A stretch of 64,000 bases of DNA from Parasponia andersonii (GCA_002914805.1 JXTB01000514.1:39934-103933); one strand, 5' to 3'. Positions 12,416-23,000 are shown, counted from the stretch's first letter. The notes: generated from the sequence alone by a model not told the origin. Numbers and translations are program-made.

Positions 12416-13385
12416 GAGAGAGAAAAAAAAATTGTAAGGCTCACCTTTGGAAGGACAATTCTGCCCAAAGACCCAACATCACTGTTCTTCAACTCCTTCT
12501 TCAGCAGTACTCTCAGTCTCTGCACCACACAAGCAATTATATAATAACTTATAACTTGGTCACCAAAAGAAGAATCCAATAGATCATATGAATATATACA
12601 GAAGTAGATGACGAAATCTAGCTAACACACAAAGCACAATGCAATGGAAACGACAGAAACAAACAAGGGAAAACAAAAACAAAAGAAAAAGAAAGTGAGA
12701 AACCCATTAATATATATGAGATAAACCAAATTAAGAAGCAGCCAACCTTCTTATCCGGGGTGCAGAAGGTGTAGAGATCTCGGGTTCCAGCACCGGAGAT
12801 GGGCAGTTCCCTAGAGTCACATAGAGTAGTAGCAGAGGAGGAATTAGCAGCCCCATGAGTAGCAATAGAAGAAGAAGAAGGAAAACAATTCCTGGTGATC
12901 AAGTTGAGGCTCCTCTGGCGAGCCAGTCTCCGCTTGCTCCTCGCAACTTTTGTCGTCCACGCATCCAAAAGCCGTCTCTCCTGCTCTTCGGACACCCCCA
13001 CTAGTACTGCTCCCACACTACTCTGCCCGGCCACCACGAGAGGCCGATAGCCGAAACCCCACCGGTGACGACCTGCACCACCAGGGTAAACACCGCCCGG
13101 GAATTGAAGGCCTCGATCGTGATGAGGGAAGTACCGCGGTGCCGGATAGCAGTACTGATCAGGAGTGGTCGCATTAGTAGTAGTAAGAGCAGCAGTAGTA
13201 GAAGAAGGCCAGAAGCTCATACACGGTTCGTAGATGGAATTGTGAGAACCATCATGAGTAGCAGAAGTAGCAGCCATTAGTTTTGGCTGCGTGGACTGGA
13301 CTACCGATGAGTAGTTAGTATTAGTACTAGTACTAGTAGTACTAGTGTTGGATGTAAGGAAATGAGGGACAGGGAAGTTGTCCAT
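9682..13385 (-). CDS. LEC2: LEAFY COTYLEDON2 (LEC2), B3-domain transcription factor, six exons
   Basis: Nuclear transcription factor that binds RY motifs (CATGCA) and drives embryo identity and seed maturation. Coding exons: 13385-12747, 12519-12445, 11940-11840, 11696-11650, 11496-11423 and 10320-9682. All introns are GT-AG and the joins keep frame, giving 524 residues. Residues 141-161 (DAWTTKVARSKRRLARQRSL...) match the basic B2-like motif ahead of B3. The B3 domain spans about 214-318, including RVLLKKELKNSDVGSLG, WSNNKSRMYVLENTG and FVKQNGLEIGD, and is split over five exons. The tail has RDEEDASLALLIEQLN (about 386-401), the counterpart of RDEEEASIAMLIGNLN in Arabidopsis LEC2 (recalled). 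The start MDNF also matches Arabidopsis LEC2. FUS3 and ABI3 fit less well, because FUS3 lacks these N- and C-terminal motifs and ABI3 is longer with other domains. No in-frame ATG lies upstream of 13385 in the leader. Intron 5 is large (1102 bp). Confidence 0.93.
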
Positions 13386-13420
13386 TGTTATAATTATCAA
13401 AACGTACGACAACGCAAGGA

Positions 13421-13421
<1 letters not shown>

Positions 13422-13467
<46 letters not shown>
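13422..13467. repeat. TA/GT compound microsatellite in the LEC2 leader
   Basis: About 32 bases of alternating TA followed by about 14 of GT, starting 37 bases upstream of the LEC2 ATG. It is probably in the 5' untranslated region. Confidence 0.9.
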
Positions 13468-13551
13468 ATAGATAAATATGTATGTATGTATATCAGAGAG
13501 ACAGACAAACAAAGCAGTGTGTGTACTGTATGTGTGAATGTTATAATTTTG

Positions 13552-13584
13552 GGATATATAGGAAAGAAGTGTGGGTTGTATATA
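13552..13584 (-). promoter_or_regulatory. Candidate LEC2 TATA region
   Basis: On the minus strand, CTTATATAC (about 13586-13578) and CTATATATC (about 13560-13552) lie 170-200 bases upstream of the LEC2 start codon, with no ATG-rich sequence between. Either could be the TATA box. There is no direct evidence of the transcription start. Confidence 0.35.
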
Positions 13585-13690
13585 AGAAAGGGAGGGGGGG
13601 GGCGTGGGGTGGAAATATTGGTGCCAGTGAAGGGAGCACAGGTGTGGCAAAAGCAAGAGAAACGCGTCCAAAATGGCAGAGGCGTCGGTG

Positions 13691-13699
13691 NNNNNNNNN
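13691..13699. other. Assembly gap (9 N) in a GA tract
   Basis: Nine unknown bases directly before a (GA)12 run. The true repeat length in the LEC2 promoter is therefore unknown. Other single unknown bases occur near 6648, 16110, 51170 and 58921. Confidence 0.98.
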
Positions 13700-13818
13700 G
13701 AGAGAGAGAGAGAGAGAGAGAGGAGAAGAGGGGTTCCGATGGGGTGGGTTGGGAGACAGGTGGCCGGAGAGTGGTGGCTTTGGGATACCCATCTGACCAG
13801 TGGGAGAGAGAGAGAGAG
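13700..13818. promoter_or_regulatory. GA/CT tracts upstream of LEC2
   Basis: A GA run at 13700-13723 and another at 13804-13818 read as CT/TC runs on the LEC2 strand. Such GAGA-type tracts are bound by plant BASIC PENTACYSTEINE proteins, which are linked to Polycomb silencing. Polycomb repression of LEC2 after germination is known in Arabidopsis. The regulatory role here is inference. Confidence 0.5.
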
Positions 13819-13908
13819 AAAGTAGAATGAGACTTATAGCCTTCAAACTTGGCGCCACCTTTGGTTTAAATGTGGCACAGACTTGGGCTTTCTTCTTGCA
13901 CACAACAC

Positions 13909-13914
13909 CATGCA
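13909..13914. promoter_or_regulatory. RY motif upstream of LEC2
   Basis: CATGCA, the core bound by LEC2, FUS3 and ABI3 B3 domains, lies about 525 bases upstream of the LEC2 start. It could serve auto- or cross-regulation. A six-base match can also occur by chance. Confidence 0.35.
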
Positions 13915-16418
13915 ATTGCTCCCAAATAGATATACTTAGCCTAATATGATCTCCAATCTCCTTTCATTTTAATCCCTTTAATATAACTATGTTCATGGCT
14001 TGGTTTTTTTTTTTTTTTTAAGTTTTGACTTTGAATGATATATTATAGGAAAATGCATGCTTCTAAATCATCATCATAAATTCATAATTTTGTCGTGATT
14101 TTGTTCTTTGTTTTCATATATAGAACAATGCCAAGTACAATTTATTTTGGTTTTTGAACCACCTCCGGATTTTCGTGGTTCCATTTTATTCTGTTTTGTC
14201 TTTCTACCTTGTCACTTGTTTAGATGTTGAATGTGGCTTTCACAGCTCATTGTCATTTTTTTTTAATTATTATTGTACTTTTTTGGTAAATAAGAAAATG
14301 TTATATAGTTGAACACTGTAATTACTAATTAAGCAAGGGCATTGTAGTTGGACATCTGAATATACATTCATAAACACATAATTATATGGGAAGCATAGAA
14401 TAACGACGCATTGTTAAATAACTGCCATGACACTCGAGTTACAGTTCATGCTTGACCAAGAGGGTACTAAAAGGTTTAATTGTCCCCAGAATTTTGATTG
14501 GTCAACATGAAAATATATTAATTATACAACAAAAACAGGATAAATTTTTCTGCACCATAATTAAGCAAGGTGAACAAATAGATGTATCACTTGAATCAGT
14601 AAAGGGATACATCAACGATCAATGCACAAATATCCTGGAACGCCATGCAACAGCGCATTATAAAATATATTGACTTTATAGTAAAACAATATTTGGTACG
14701 TAAAAACAAAGATATGTGTATTTTTAGAAATTATAATAATAGGTTTCGTTAAGCAATTAATATGACTAGGTAAATAAAAGCTTAATGTCACCTTGAATAT
14801 TGTGTTTCTTGTTAATTAGTCTCTCCTGTTTTAACAGTACTTAATTTAGCCATTTCTAATTCAGAAGAAAAATATAGTGGTACTGCTAATTATATTGGCA
14901 TGTTCTACTATATTTTAAAACAAAGTGTTTCTAAAGCCTCAGCATACAGCAACTCTTTATTAAACACCTCTAGATAACAAACATGTCTCACTAGAAGAAA
15001 ATGCAGACATGTATCGAAGGAATTTATAAGTTTCCTCCGTCTATCATGGTTCTTCATCGCCCCACATATTGGTATATATGAAGATTGTATCCCCACGTGT
15101 TTTGATATAGCTCTTATCTTTGATATTCCACTTGTTTGGATTTGTGTTCCATCTCAAAAAATCAACCAATTTAGTGGAGTAGCCCAAGTGAATTTTTTAT
15201 CTGTCTCTCTGGCCAATATGAAACTATGTTTGCATTTCTAACATGAATTTAATTATATGAATGGTATTGTGTACCAAGTCTCCTAGCAAATAAAACGCAC
15301 GAATTTTTGGAAAAGAAGAATTTTCATTAGTACCTTCTTCAATTAATTTACCTAAAGTGCTAGAATTCTAACCAAGTGACCATATAATTATCGGAATTCA
15401 AACAGGTTTAAAAGTTATCTGAAATCTACAATGTATATGAAACATAACATGAGAAGTGGACCAGTCCTAACAAGAAGCAACTTCATTGTCTTCACTGTCG
15501 TTTATATAGCTATCTGATACAATGCCGAAAAGAAGTAAAATTAATATTTACACACATAGGAATTTTTATATGGTTTAGCAGTAGAGATATTTTTTTTATA
15601 TGTTAAACTATATGGAAAAAAATATTGTGATCTTTACCTGAAAAAGGTCACAATATGGGCATTTTTCCTTGACCATGAGAGGAGAGAGGAATGGCAGTAG
15701 TGGAACTTGGAAAACCTTGTGCGGAGGCAGAGGACTTTTCTTCCCCATTTGGAATTTTGTGTAACTGAAAGAATCGCACCAGTCCAAAGGGCCCCGTTGA
15801 AAAAAAATGTGACATTATGGTAATCAAACTGTGGCTGATTCTCTCTAATTAATTGCAATTAATTGCAAGTGTTGACCAATCCAAGGAGACTCCTTTACCA
15901 ACGAGTCTTTCTTTTTTTTTTTTCCCCCCCTGACTTTTGGATAAAAATTATACTCAGTTTACAAAAAAGCTTTGAAGCTAGTTCTCTACTTCCCGATGAA
16001 AGTTTCAATTTTATTCTCGTTGTTAATAAAATGTTTGGAACTTTTTGTCTTTTCACAAGCGTATATAGCCATGTAATTTCGATGATATTAATTTAAACAA
16101 TAATGCCGNAATATATTGAATATAAAATTTAATATATTCACTATATAAATTAAAGAGCATATATAGTATATATTCTAAGTATAAAAATACATATATTCAG
16201 ATATTTAATTATAAAAAGAGAAAACTAGATATGTATTAAAATGATGCGTAAAAAGAGGAGATCTACTCTAATTTCCCTACAAAACAAATGAAGGAAGTTA
16301 TACTAATTTTTTTTAATTCTATTATTCTTTTTTTTAATATAAGGAATTTATACTAATTAATTATTTTTAGTTTGACTTTTTTATTTTAGCAGTTTTTCTA
16401 ATGAAAACATAATTTTTT

Positions 16419-18097
16419 TAGAGGAAATCTTATTTTAAAGGGAAAATTTTCAAAAACAAATAAAAAATTCAAAAAATCTTGATTTTAAGATTATTTGAAA
16501 AATCTAGATTTATTTAGAAGATACAACTCTTAAGAATATTTAAATAAATACTACCTTTTACTAATTGAGAGATGCTCCAATTATCTGGTCAAGTATTTGG
16601 TTATCTCAAGTACAATTAAAAAAAATACAAATTTTGAAGAAAAATTAGTATTTTTCTAAACATTTTTAAAAATGGATATGATGACTTTTATACCGTGTAT
16701 TTTGATACTTTATTCAAACTATACTTTGTATTTTGTTTATCATCAATATTAACTTTTCGATTTGAAATCTGTTACAAATTTATATTCTGACACCAATTTA
16801 GAGCAGTTAATTTACTAAGTTTTCGTTTATAATATTGAAAATAAATCATAGAAAAATTGATCTGAGAATGAGTTTTTTAAATTATCTTAGTAAATTAACA
16901 CTTCTTAATTAGTGTCAAGGTATAAATTTACAACATAATTTAAATATAAAAGTTAATGTTGATAATAACTAAAATACAAGATATAAACTAAATAAAGCAT
17001 CAAAACATAAGACATAAAAATGATACTAAAGCATCAAAACATAAGACATAAAAATGATACTATCCCTTTTAAAAAATGGTATTATTATAAATAAAGTTTT
17101 AAGAAATGATATTTTTTTTAAAATCAATGCGGATTTTAAAATTGAAAAATCGAGATGTGTTGAATTTTTGTACGAACCCCTTTTTTTAAAGATAATGCCC
17201 CAAATCATTTTTAGGGGCCAACTCTTTTCACACTTTACAAGGGCTTTTTTAGCTAAATGGCCGAATTTTGTATTATAATTTGCAAAATGGCTATTTTTCT
17301 AACACTGTTAAAAATAAGTGAATTTTGAGAATTATTTAAAGAATGACCGTTTTTCATACTTAGTATATCAAAATATATTGATTTATTTTTTGGAAAATTC
17401 ATTTTTTTTTAAAACATTAATTTATTTTTTAGAAAACTGATTTACTTTTTCAAAAATTGATTTACTTTATAAAAAAAAATATTAATTAAAAAACAGTCAT
17501 TTATCAAAATTAAATTATAAAATGCTCATTTATTATATATATATATATATAAGGTCATTCTTTGAAGTAATCTTAAAGAAAGAGGCCATTTCTTATAAAT
17601 ACTCTTTTATTGAGGGTTTTTTACAAAATTCCAGACTTAAAGTACCAAAAATTGAAAAATATCAGGTAAAATTGTTTGAAAAATCCTGGATTGATTTTAA
17701 AAGTATATAAATTTTTAAAAGTTCTTTTAGAAAAATAACACTTGAAATAAATATTTAGAAAAATATCACGTGTTCTTCAAAATTGGTTATTTTCAACTGT
17801 ACTTGAGATAACAAGTTAGGATACTTACAGTAACTGGTCAAGTTACTTGCCTCAGTATCTCATCCCTTAATAAAAAGTAGAATTTATTAAATACTTTTAG
17901 AAATAGAATGTTTCGAATTAAAATATTTTCAAATTATTAACTGAAGTAACTCATCACTTAATAAGAAGTGCCATTTGTCTAACTATTTTAAAAAATAGTT
18001 TGTTTCAAATTAAAATTCAAGAATTTTCAAATTATTTCAGAATCCAGGATGTTTTAATTTTTTTGAAAAAATAGATTAAAAAAACAAATTTCCTCTA
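16419..18097. repeat. Candidate long-inverted-repeat element
   Basis: The arm at about 16420-16690 reads, in reverse complement, like the arm at about 17610-18097. Both share TTATCTCAAGTAC, a TGGTCAAGT / CTTGACCAG segment, a TATTTTTCTAAA block, and outer ends TAGAGGAAAT / ATTTCCTCTA. The 0.9 kb between them has no recognised coding sequence. This could be a non-autonomous transposon with long inverted repeats. No clear target-site duplication is seen, and the arms are diverged. Confidence 0.4.
16993..17060. repeat. 34-bp tandem duplication
   Basis: Two identical 34-base units (16993-17026 and 17027-17060), each beginning TAAAGCATCAAAACATAAG. Identity between units shows a recent duplication. 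Confidence 0.93.
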
Positions 18098-18773
18098 TTA
18101 ATTGATGTGGTGTGGTCTGAATGGCAATGTGATACTTATTGGGCTTTTTGGACTCCGGAGGACTTACTAGTGGTGTTCGTGGGTAAAACGATCTTTCTAA
18201 GCATATTTTGTAGAATAATTCTTTTTAACGAGTGTCGCAATATTAATAAATAAGAGTAGATATTAAATTAGTGATTGTCAATCACAAAAAAAAAAAAAAG
18301 ATAAATTTAGATCATAAATATAGTAATTATCGACTACTAATATCATGACACTCTTAAAAAAGAAATTTGGAAAAATAGTTAGGAAAACCCAAATTACTCC
18401 CCTTCATATGCATTTCCCTTCTAAAAGTAGTTTGATCGTCCTTAACAGAAATTATAATAAATAGTTGTCTTATGGCCTTCATTTTAATAGATGTTTCCAT
18501 TTCTTTCCCTTTTTGTTTAAAGAACTGATATTTATTTAGAAGGACCTAAAATGTTGGCTCTAGTCTTTAGTGCCTTACTCGATTATAAATGCATGGGAAG
18601 TAATTATCGCTTAACTAACTACAATTATTTCCAGATGGGAATTGCATTTTCTTGAGACTGCCATCCCTTTTTTTAATTTTTCTAATTTTATTTTCATCCA
18701 ATCTCTACTTCGTGGGGACTAACATGTGTTGACTAACGACACCGCCCCCTCAATAAGGGAAACAAAGTGCCCC

Positions 18774-18800
18774 ACACGTGTCATCGGTCACACACGTGGC
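18774..18800 (+). promoter_or_regulatory. Two ABREs (G-box type) in the LEA promoter
   Basis: ACGTGTC at 18776-18782 and ACGTGGC at 18794-18800, 18 bases apart and both on the coding strand. They match abscisic-acid response elements, which usually act in pairs. They lie about 40-65 bases upstream of a TATA box and 155-180 bases upstream of the LEA start. This supports ABA- and seed-regulated expression. Confidence 0.75.
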
Positions 18801-18838
18801 TGCAACTTGAGCTGCCACCTTCCTCACCTCAAACACGT

Positions 18839-18846
18839 TATATATT
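18839..18846 (+). promoter_or_regulatory. TATA box of the LEA gene
   Basis: TATATATT-like sequence, 108 bases before the LEA ATG and just downstream of the ABRE pair. It predicts transcription starting near 18870 with a leader of roughly 85 bases. Confidence 0.55.
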
Positions 18847-18954
18847 ACAACACATGAAGAGTCAAAAAATGAAAAAATTGAAAGAGCTAGTGACAAAATT
18901 CACAAACCGAACAAAGAAGATCACACAACACAACCGTATCCAATTCCAACAACA

Positions 18955-19852
18955 ATGGCAACCAAGTTTCTCGCCAAAAATGGCTTCATCAACCTCTCGA
19001 AAGCTTTCCCACAAACCCAGCTTTCTCTCAAACCATCGAGAAAAGTCTCCAGGGTCTGCTTCACCTCTGCCTCGAAACACTCTGACGTAAAGAACTCTCG
19101 CCATACTTATTATTGAATGACCATCTTTTAGTTTATTTTTAAAGCTCTTTTCTATTTTAAAAAATAATAATAAAAAATAATTCGGTTTAACTTTTCAGGG
19201 ACGAAATGCGGCAGAAGAGTCGAGGGACTCGAGGGCGGACAAAGCGTACGACTCGTCGAGGCAGTGCCGGCGAAACGACGCCGATTCAGACCCTGACGAG
19301 GTGACGGAGAGAGCAAAAGAAGCCATGAAAGAGAACATGGAGAGGAGCAAAGAGACTGCGAAGGAGATGAAAGACAGGGCTAAAGAGTACGCGCACGAGA
19401 CGAAGGAGAAGACCAAGGACACGTCGGCTTCGGTGAGCGAGAAGGCCAGGGAGAAAACGCAGAGGGCCGCGGAGACGACCGAGGGCGCCAAGGAGCGAGC
19501 CAAAGACTACGCACACGGTGCCAAGGAGAAGGTCAAGGAGGGGACGCACAAGGCGGAGGAGACGGCGAAGGAGAGGACGCACAAGGCGGCTGAGACGGTG
19601 AAGAGCATGGGTGAGAAGGCGAAGGAGACGGTGCAGAGCGCGTGGGACACGGCCAAGGAGACGGGGCAGAAGATAAAGGAGACGGTGGTTGGGACACCCG
19701 ATGAGGAGGTTGGGCGGGTGGCGAAAGCGCCGCCGAGTGGGGATGAGATAGAGGTTGAGGTGGAGGAGGCTCCGCCGAAGGACAAGGTGATCATGGATGA
19801 GGATGTTGTGGAGCGTAGGAAGCGTGCTAGGAAGCCTGATCAGAAGAGTTAA
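18955..19852 (+). CDS. LEA_4-family late embryogenesis abundant protein, two exons
   Basis: Exons 18955-19086 and 19199-19852, with intron GTAAAG...TTTCAG, joined in phase 0 to give 261 residues. Residues 1-44 (MATKFLAKNGFINLSKAF...) are rich in Ser, Lys, Arg and hydrophobic residues and poor in acid. They look like a mitochondrial or plastid transit peptide and match exon 1 exactly. Residues about 79-190 are repeated 11-residue-type amphipathic units (such as AKEYAHETKEKTKD and AKDYAHGAKEKVKE) typical of LEA_4 proteins, which fold into helices on drying and protect membranes and proteins. The tail is acidic, then basic. Exon 2 is GC-rich in an AT-rich setting. An in-frame GTG at 19301 is internal, not the start. 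ABREs upstream suggest ABA control. The exact LEA subtype and the target organelle are not settled. Confidence 0.87.
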
Positions 19853-19966
19853 TTCTTAGGATATATATAAGGGTACTAGTACCACACAAAACTGTTCTGA
19901 TTTTCTCATGACGAAGCTGCATCATGATGTTGGATCTTTTTAGTTTTCTTTTCCTCCCTTGAAGCA

Positions 19967-19972
19967 AATAAA
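19967..19972 (+). terminator. Polyadenylation signal of the LEA gene
   Basis: AATAAA, 115 bases after the LEA stop codon, in AT-rich sequence on the coding strand. Confidence 0.5.
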
Positions 19973-20020
19973 CTAGAGATGGTATGTCTATCGACTCTTT
20001 TTATGTGTCAATGACTAAAT

Positions 20021-20077
20021 CTTTCTTTTTTTCTTTCTTTCTTTCTTTCTTTTTTTTTCTTTTCTTTTCTTTTTTTA
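20021..20077. repeat. Pyrimidine-rich (TTTC)n low-complexity tract
   Basis: Repeated CTTT units mixed with long T runs. Frames through it encode only Phe/Ser strings and are not genes. Confidence 0.9.
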
Positions 20078-21012
20078 TATTTTTCAAATCCCTCTACTGC
20101 ATAATAAGTAATTGTGATACTGATACTCGCAGTAGATGGCGAAAAAACACACATAAAGAAATATATATTTTTTTTTAAAACAAAAAATAGACTTAATTAA
20201 TTAACGACCACTTACTCTATAAATGTAAAAGAAAATAAAACCCACCCTCACCCCTATACTTACACACATTTCTCAAGTTTTCCACCCTCAAATTTTGAAC
20301 CGAACAGACTGAGCTAAGGCGACGTTCCCCTCCCCCTTTTGGAATAATAATAATAGCTACAATAACTGTGGTCTTGGTTCATAAGAGTAATTATTTCGTA
20401 CGGGAAGTTCAAAAGTTTTCAGATTAACGGGAAAGTCATGCCGAAAGTTAGAAGTGTGATGTGATTTTAAGGATAAAAATCTAAAGTTTTTAAGGGTAAT
20501 TTGGTCTTTTCAACTGTTAAGAAAAACTGATCGCATGTACTTCTTTCTCTCTCTCGAACTCTCTGCTCTTCCTCTCTCTTGCGCATGGCCAGCCAGCCCG
20601 GCGACGGGCCATTCGGTCGTCAGCTACCGCTGTCACGCGTCTAGGAAGAATGATCGTCCTTTCAGCTGCTCACCGTCGGAGTTTGAGATCCATCGGAGAT
20701 TCCGTTCGCTGGCGAGAGGAGATCGACGCTGCGGATCTTTTCCGTCGATGGCGCCGTTTCTAGTGACTTAACGGCGCAAACTAGAGCTCTTTCGATTCAT
20801 TTGGAGAAGAGGAACGCCGTGTGCTATATATATATATATATATATTACAACTTTCCTATTCAATTCTGTCATTTTTTTTTTTGACAGTTTTGATTTCATT
20901 TTTAGTTTTATGTATTAAATTTTAATAAATAAATTTGACCGTTAAATCTTAAAATGAATTTCAAATTTACGGTGTATTTATAAAAATATGAAGTTATATA
21001 TATATATATATA

Positions 21013-21310
21013 GTTGTCAATATTTTTTTTCTTACTTATGGGTAGGTATTTTTTTTTTTTTAGCCATTGGATCACCGTCATGTTGATCTAATGGATATAA
21101 TGAAGTGGATGAAAAGATGGCTATAATGAAGTGGATGAAAAGATGTAAATCATTAATACTCTCTCTTATTTTTTATAATAAAAAAATGTGTATGCTAAAT
21201 TTTCATTGGCCAAATTGATACCTTTCTCTTATTTTTTATAATAAAAAAATATATATACTAAATTTTCATTGGCCAAATTGATACCTAGGTTAAAAAAAAA
21301 ATACATGCTC
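21013..21310 (-). mobile_element. MITE copy 2, decayed, in a TA microsatellite
   Basis: It matches the reverse complement of the MITE at 52283-52525 through most of its length, including the segments TTACTTATGGGTAGGTA, AGCCATTGGATCACC, TTTTTATAATAAAAAAAT and ATTGGCCAAATTGATACCT. It has two internal tandem duplications: a 26-base offset at about 21095-21145 and a 62-base unit at 21162-21223 / 21225-21286. TA runs flank it on both sides. One terminus is truncated. Confidence 0.8.
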
Positions 21311-21958
21311 TATATATATATAAAAATTTAAACTTACGATGCATTTGTAAAAACACTTTATATAACGTATTTATAAAAATACAAAGTAAATGATATATAT
21401 ATATATATTAACTATATTTAGTGCCGACAAAAAAAATGAAATTTGACAGTTTAGATTTATCTCATTTTGCATAACAAAATTTGACAATTTATCTCTTTTT
21501 ACATATTAACCATCAAACAACGTCAAACGTACTCAATAGTATTATAGTATTATCTAGTCACTTGATTGAGATATGGATTTGATTATTTGATTTTAAAATT
21601 ATTTCAACTTTAAATTTCACATATTTGCATAAATATGAAATTTTGTAAAATAATTAATTATAATGTGATTTATATTTGTTTTGACATAATTTGATATTAA
21701 AACTACATAAGAAGTGTGTCACACTGGTTGGCGCGCTAACTTATCTTGTTCTGGAATTGTTTTATGTATGAACTAGATTTTATTAGTTTCAATGAAAATA
21801 ACTATTATGCTAACGAAATTTTTATAAATTCCAATTTGAATAAGAACTTTGTTTTGAAAACTAAACTTGATTCATTAAAAATACTACATATTCTTATTCA
21901 TATCATTCATATAGCATTATATGCATTCATTGCACGTATGCGGCTGACGGACTTAAGA

Positions 21959-22096
21959 TACCCTTTTCAGGGTACTCAGACTATATATCATACTCACGGT
22001 TACCAACTTAGGTAACTCGGACAGAAAACATGTGTAGTCACCGATTTGGATGACTCACCATATATTGCATATTTATGATCACCAGCTTTTGGTGAT
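21959..22096. repeat. Row of four short hairpins
   Basis: Four inverted repeats at a spacing of roughly 40 bases: TACCCttttcaGGGTA (21959-21974), GTTACCaacttaGGTAAC (21999-22016), AGTCACCgatttggaTGACT (22036-22055) and ATCACCagcttttGGTGAT (22078-22096). Three are followed by ACTC or TTCGGAC. They lie inside the LTR-like block. Confidence 0.75.
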
Positions 22097-22142
22097 TCGG
22101 ACATGATATTGATTGTATTACTTGTTATCTGCTTCACTTGGA

Positions 22143-22149
<7 letters not shown>

Positions 22150-22190
<41 letters not shown>
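22150..22190. repeat. (TA)n microsatellite
   Basis: About 41 bases of perfect alternating TA, followed by an ACACGTGT palindrome. Confidence 0.95.
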
Positions 22191-22194
<4 letters not shown>

Positions 22195-23000
22195 GTGTAT
22201 ATATATATGTATTAATTTTGATGTGATATTTTATAATGGCTTGAAATGATTAAATATTTGGACAATGATTTTGTTTTGAAACTATGTTTTATAATGATTT
22301 AGAATGTTTGAATCTTTAGAAGATGAATTTGACAATAATGTTTTACAATGGTTTGAAAGATATATAAACTTTTGGAGAATGTTTTTAATTAGATTTTTGA
22401 AAATTATTTGAATATTTACTAATCATGCACGCTCTTGAAAGTAAGTATTTTATTTTGGCTAAAAACATGTAATTGAATCTTTACTCAGTATGAAAATGCT
22501 CACTCCTCTATTTCCTTATACTTTCAGGTGTTGAAATATTTGTGGTAATTTTCATGGTAGCTAGACAAACTATTTAGCTTGTATTTGTAGTCCAATTCCT
22601 ATTGTCTAGTGGATGTCTATATCCGGTTTAATTTCTTTTCCTCCTTCAAAAATTTAGCCTAGTTTATTGTTTTTACTAAGTTGATATATGATGATAACAA
22701 CACTACAAATTTGAGTACTTGGAATCATAAATGATTTTATGTAAATTATTTTAGATTTTAGACCTAAGGTTTACAAATCGAACTCTCTTTATTGAAATTC
22801 ATGATTTATCAAAAAGTTTTTAAATAAATTAATTTGATTTCTATTAAACTTTAAGTGAAGTATTTTCTTGAAAAATCTATATTAATGAAGGGTTCCTCAA
22901 TTTGAATTTTACTTATGACTAAAATTTAAAATTTTAAATACTCGATTTTATGAAATTTTAGAAAAATCATTATTTCAAATTAAAATTATTAAAATTCACA

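Larger units (their letters stand above)
13921..18720. other. AT-rich spacer between the divergent LEC2 and LEA genes
   Basis: No gene is recognised. It should contain distal promoter sequence for LEC2 (left) and LEA (right). It also holds a pair of inverted AT-rich arms (16419-18097) and a 34-base tandem duplication at 16993-17060. There is one unknown base near 16110. Confidence 0.6.
20400..23000 (+). repeat. Degenerate LTR-like block (probable solo LTR, ends unclear)
   Basis: The internal order parallels the LTR of element 2. A GC-rich coding-like block with CT runs (20540-20820) is followed by TA runs with a MITE at the same relative place, a row of hairpins (21959-22096), then CTCAGTATGAAAATGCTCAC (22483-22502), which resembles ACTGAGCATTGTATGCTCAC in the element 2 LTR. 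No TG...CA ends or target-site duplication were found, so the limits are approximate. The 78-codon plus frame at 20535-20771 belongs to this block and is not called as a gene. Confidence 0.42.

Noticed and set aside
13378..13915. Plus- and minus-strand frames across the LEC2 leader
   Set aside because: They read through TA, GT and GA repeats and an assembly gap. Composition is low-complexity.
19195..19794. Long minus-strand frames opposite the LEA exon
   Set aside because: Shadow frames of a GC-rich repeat exon. The plus-strand LEA reading has family motifs, a splice-joined start and promoter elements.
20535..20771. GC-rich 78-codon plus frame
   Set aside because: It occupies the same place as the GC-rich block in other LTRs of the window and has no recognised domain.
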